From Lycorma delicatula (lineage: Eukaryota; Arthropoda; Insecta; Hemiptera; Fulgoridae), in the NCBI RefSeq assembly GCF_047948215.1, contig NC_134455.1, positions 292,417,647 to 292,481,646 of the forward strand: 64,000 nt of DNA, in the 5' to 3' direction. Shown here one piece after another: positions 58,920 through 64,000 of the stretch (the stretch's first letter is position 1; each line of letters opens with the position of its first letter). The translations under genes were made by a program, and so were the position numbers. Under the pieces are notes generated by a model. It was given only the letters and a program-made list of their open reading frames with translations. It did not search any database and was not told the DNA's origin.

Positions 58920-61900
58920 AAGAGTTTTAACACAATTTTCTTTTAGTATGATGTTTTATTTGTTTACTATGCACAATTTAAAAAAGAATGGATGTTTAAA
59001 GAAAAGAAAGGATGTTTAAATCAGAAAATAATAAATATTTATATAATTTTATTCATATGTAGATATAATACTATAATTAAAAAAACATAAAACATTAGTT
59101 AGAAATTAATTTAAAACCAAAAACAATTTTTTTGATAAATTGAACATTTTTATAACTTAGAACGTAAACAAAACTTTTTAAATTTTTATTTATCTGTAAT
59201 AGTTTTCATTTGTGACATCTTGTCTGTGAACTCTAGCACTCTCATTCAGCTGTATGTCACAGTTAATCCATGATTGTGCTGTAATTGGTCCATGAAGAAA
59301 TCTATCGAATTTTAAATCTTAACTGTTACACATTAAATTTGGTTTAATTTATTGTAATGAAAATTATCTTTATAATTTACATTATTGTCACAAACAATGG
59401 AAACATCATTTTTAAATTTTCTCTTATAATTTTGATAAAACAGGGAGAACATAAACCAAAATACCATTAAGGGTAAAATAATAAATATTTTTAAAAACTT
59501 CATGTTCTGTGTGACCAGCCAAAATATTAAAAGTCTTATTCAGTAATTTCCAGTAAGTAATAATTATCACCTGTTACTTTTTCACAGTTTTTCTTAAAAT
59601 ACATATATATTACACATCCTTTTTGTATTTATTACATTTTGGCTAATATTATACAAATAAACACACATCTCCTGAATTTGTATTCTGTTATTGATTTATT
59701 TGTAAATGAGGATAAGTTCATTTATATATATAGAAATCTTGTACGTATTAAAACTTGGACCACCATTATCAGATGATATCAAGTCTATTAAAATTTTGTG
59801 CATAACTACCAGAAGTTTGGCAGTAAGCAGAGAGAGAAGAGTATATTACATAGAATATTCATTCTTCAAGATTAAAATAAGATATGTAATAAATATTTTC
59901 GTGTTTGTTTTAAAATGTTTTCAGTTTCATACACGTATTCTTCATTGCTGTAAATATTTTGACTAAAAATATAATATAATATTGCTGTGAAATATTTTCA
60001 CTAAACTAAAAACCTCCTTTATACCTGAAACTTCCTTCAATTTATCTTAAAGCAATTAACTTGCATTATAAAACTATATTGTTAATAAAACAATTATAAA
60101 TAAAGTAATCCATTTTCTAAAATTTGCAAAAGTGTGCTTCCTTTGTTGACAGTTTCATTATTAAATGAGAAAAATAAACAAAGAAAACTATATAATATAA
60201 ATGTGAAATATTGTTAGTATAATATAAAAATTATATTATCTGAAATATAAATTTTGTAAAATAAATGAAAAAATATTTTCTTTTATTTATTTCTAAAGTG
60301 TTTATTTAATTCTTTTGTAATATTTCTAGCTTATGACACAATGTTTCACATTTAGCGCATGAACTGAAATTTTATTATTTAAACATGACTTCTCAAAATT
60401 AGAGAGTTGGTCTCCATTTAATTCTGCTCACCAATAATGTTTGTTAAATTTCAATTTTAAAATAATTATTAACAGTCGTGTAACCAGAACAACTAGAAAA
60501 GCAAAATGGCAGGCATGCTGCTATTTTTAAAAATTTAGTCAACCTAAGTTAGCAATAAATTAAGTTTTTTCTTCATAATAAATGTTTCTCATGCAATCAT
60601 TTAAAAAATGAGTCAACACGATACAGTATCTAAACTTTAGTAATTTTTTATACATTCTTTTTCAGCACATATTAGTCTGAATAAAATAACTTTGTGATAA
60701 CAAAATATGTGTGAATAATACTTAATGTGATAAAATAATTAAACCATTTTTATGAAAAATTCAGTAATTCCCCGCATTTAATGTACAAACCACCCACTAG
60801 ATTTAGTATATATTTGAAAAAGTAAAATAAAAATTAAATTTAGAAACTGATGTGAATAAGATGACTAGGTATCAATTAAAATGGGATCTAGATAAACATG
60901 ATTATACTTTATTATATTGCTAAATTAACTCTTAGATTTTTTTTCTAATTTAAAAATATTGATTAATAACTACTCTAACTTAAAATGTTTATTAATAAAT
61001 CAAGAGTTTCTTAATTGTTTTCAAAGTATAACAAACAGTGTTCTTTTTTTAAGTAGTCTTTATAATAGCAAAGCTTTAAGTATTGATGTCATGACTAAAT
61101 TGATGCAGCAAAGGGATAATGCTAAGAGTTAAAGAGATATTGAATGTGGCAAAGGGTAAACCTGAAGTGAGTAGCTAGGACCTATACTGATAATCTAACT
61201 GTGACAATGATGAATGAATATCCAGTACTATAAGCCATGCACTGTACTGCTATGTCATTAACACCTATACTAAGAGACTGCAAAACAAACGTTAACTGAA
61301 GACACACAAACAGTTTCTTAATCATCACTAGCTCTGTGAACTGAGTAGTTTTGTAATGATAAGTATTAGCTTGCTACTCTAAACCTTCATCTGTCATTGC
61401 TCCATTTTCTTTTTAGATTAAAAAGAAAGAAAACAGAAGAACAATTACAGTTAAAAAAGTTTAAATGTAGTATTTTTTTTTGTGATTTTTAAAAATGTTT
61501 ATTTTGATTTTAAATTAATTTGTAGGTATAAAAAAAAATAATTATATTAAAGTGTTCTCATTTTTTTAATTAATTAACTAATTAATTAATTAATTAAATT
61601 ATAATCAGAAATATTTGAGTTTCAAATAAATAATTAAAGCACATTTTTGGTTTGCATTGACATTTTTTTCATCAAAGATTGTTTATTTCATTACTTAGAA
61701 AGAATAAACAAAACTTAGAAAAATTACTTAGAGATATCAAACCCATACCACATATACTTAAGTTAACTATGAAATGTTAATCTTTTTTGTTCTGTTGTTT
61801 TTATCAGTGCATTTTTATTTGCAATATTATTAACAGTTATAATCATTTTTTCACAACAGAAGACCAGGGAAACTGTAGCACAAAAAGGTTTCATCTGTAC

Positions 61901-64000
61901 AACATTGTCACATGGTTCAGCTTTAGGGAAGTTATAATTAAAAATTTAATCACTAAGAAATATTTGCACGTGAGGTACTCTAACCTTCTGTAAGTTTACT
62001 GTAAAATTCATCTGTGAACTGAGTTATTGTAATAAAACAAATATTGAAAATAGTTTGTATTCTCACTTCTATAAATAGAAAACATCAAAGGTGTTCACTT
62101 AAAAAAAGAATTAGTTGATCTTAGTTCCTGTATCTTTAGTTCAGTTGAACAATGGGTACAAATAGAAATTTTTACAAAATTTAGGTTTTGTTATGGGAAT
62201 AAATCTCAAATGACTATTATACCTCCAAAATACTGCCAAAATATATTTGGAATTTCGCTCTCAATTGGTTAAAACTGGTTTCTATTTTTAATAATCATGA
62301 AAATAAATTATTGATTTTAACGGAAAAAAACAAGTGTAAAAATATAAATTTCATAAGATTTTCATTAATTTTAGATTCCCTGGACTCAATTTAATAACAG
62401 AAAAGTAACACAAAACTTTTTTAAGAAAATATATTTCATCCCTTTTAAAAAAGCATTTTTGCAATCTATTTAAAATCTCTTACAAAATGAAAGCCTTTTT
62501 AATTTTCCATTGAGACTTATGAAACCCCATTTTTTTTTTCAAAATAATCAATTTGTAACATAAATGAGTTAAAAAATCATTATTTTTATTTACTTATTTA
62601 AATGCAACTTTATTAGTGTTTATATGTGTTTCATATACTAGTATAAAAAATATATTTTTTGGATAGTTTAAGAATTATTGATTTTTTTAATTTGTTAACA
62701 TTTTTAAATATTCATGATTACAAAAAAAAAACTTTTTTTAAATAGGATTCTTAATTCATTTTTGTTGATGTTAATTTTATAGAATGCTATTAACTATACC
62801 ATGCCGCCTCCATCTAAGATTCAATTATCAAAAAATGTCTTAATTATTATTTTAATATTTCTAACCTCTGAAAAATTCTTTTATGAAATATATATATATA
62901 TAATTTAAGGTTTTTGAAATAAAAATCTGAACGTCTTGTATTAAAAATAAGTCTTTGTACATTTCGAATTTCTATGAAGTTCAAACATAACTTTGGCTGA
63001 AATATTTATGAACTAAGTGAGAGAGCAATATTTACCATTAATTTTTCCCTAATTTTATTAATATTTAATCATTAAAAAAAAGATAAATATTAGTATTTAC
63101 CAAGTTATTTAAATGTAATTGCTAAGGTCTAAATATTTTTTTTTTTTACTCTTCAGTAAAATAAGATGAAAATTGCGCTAGAATGATTTATTATGATTTT
63201 TTTTTTAATAATATAATAATAATAATAATATCGTTATACTATTATAATTGGTTTAGCAGGTAATGAATTTACCATTAATTACCTTTTATTTTGTGGATAA
63301 AATTTAACTTTCATTAGCAAATGTGTGTTCATTGTTGGTTTTATTAATTTTCAGTATACGAGTATTTACTGAAGTAGTCTCCTGATAGGTAACATTTTTT
63401 TTTAATAATAACAAAAAAAATATATGTACAACATAGAGAAAGTTGCAATGGAGAGGCTAAGTTATTTTTATTTGCAATAATTTAAGATCATTTCACACTA
63501 TTGCTTGTATCATCAACCAATCAAACAGTTAAAACTCCATTTATTATTGGTTTTCTTTAATTTTTCATTTTAAGCAATTACAGGTCACTTTGTCAGACTA
63601 CAAAATTGCATCAATGACATTGTTATTTTGCAATTTTCATTATTAACTCAAGTAGGACTAACATACCATAAAGAGGAGTAGGAGATCCAGCTTTAAGTAA
63701 CAAGCAGCTAACCACTAGTTTATCTTTTTATGTAAATACCCACATATGAAACAGAGTGCTCTGACAGTCCAACAGACAGCATTACCCCTCCACTGAGCAT
63801 TAATAAAGAAGCATCTACCTTACTAGTTACTAGAAAGTGTCAACATGACACCATAAATAGAGCCAGTGAAACAGCTAATATAATCTCTATAATATCTGTT
63901 ACCTATCCAAGGAAGAAATGAGGGATAAGAAAAGGGAATAAGGGATTAGTGGAGAAGGAAAACAGTCACAGAAACTTCTTTTCTGATTGAGATAATTTAT
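58920..64000. other. AT-rich stretch with simple repeats
   Basis: Contains a (TTAA)n-like tract (61566-61600), an (AT)n run (62889-62902) and an (ATA)n-like run (63208-63230). The last 350 bases (about 63650-64000) are less AT-rich, but neither strand gives a recognisable translation. No TE domain was found. Confidence 0.5.

Noticed and set aside
1..64000. CRISPR arrays, operons, ribosome binding sites or prophage
   Set aside because: No regularly spaced repeats or bacterial gene organisation. All coding traces are eukaryotic TE proteins.

Overview
The window reads as AT-rich, non-coding arthropod nuclear DNA that has filled up with transposable-element relics. I found no intact host protein gene, rRNA or functional tRNA. 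The organism is most likely an insect. Two R1-clade LINE copies (a mostly arthropod clade), a D,D34D mariner, other Tc1/mariner-like transposase relics, an I-clade LINE with RNase H, a Penelope-like GIY-YIG relic and a tRNA-derived SINE all fit that. A hemipteran would suit the repeat mix as I remember it, but this cannot be proved from the sequence. All protein-family calls come from reading translations by eye, with no database search.

Layout. 0.9-5.8 kb is a nested TE cluster on the minus strand. A non-LTR reverse transcriptase is split into 0.9-1.5 kb and 3.08-3.4 kb by a Helentron/Helitron-like insertion (1.5-3.08 kb) that carries a Helitron Rep N-terminal fragment. Next to it lies the 3' half of an R1-clade ORF2 (3.78-5.77 kb, visibly GC-richer than its surroundings). 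6.95-7.39 kb holds a small second LINE relic. 8.8-10.7 kb holds two related relics of a DDE transposase, one internally deleted and one near full length. 20.2-20.7 kb holds a Penelope-like GIY-YIG relic.

22.8-26.6 kb is a long decayed I-clade LINE on the minus strand (endonuclease, RT, RNase H, C-terminus). It lies head to head with a plus-strand, internally deleted R1-clade LINE (26.7-28.4 kb). The 3' region of that R1 copy was later hit by a SINE, marked by a clear 15-bp target duplication. 29.4-31.6 kb holds three more copies of the same SINE and a complete but dead mariner with recognisable terminal inverted repeats. 37.3-38.6 kb holds a relic of a repeated arthropod protein family that I recognise but cannot assign to a TE class. 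51.17-52.18 kb holds a second terminal-repeat element that shares hallmarks with the Helentron-like insertion at 1.5 kb.

The rest (most of 10.7-20.2, 31.6-37.3, 38.6-51.1 and 52.2-64 kb) is AT-rich intergenic or intronic sequence with simple repeats. A short 3'-splice-site-plus-stop pattern at 42.4 kb could be the last exon of a gene with long introns, but the evidence is thin. No genes work together here. The biology of the window is successive TE insertion and decay: older LINEs, then Helentron-like and SINE insertions into them.
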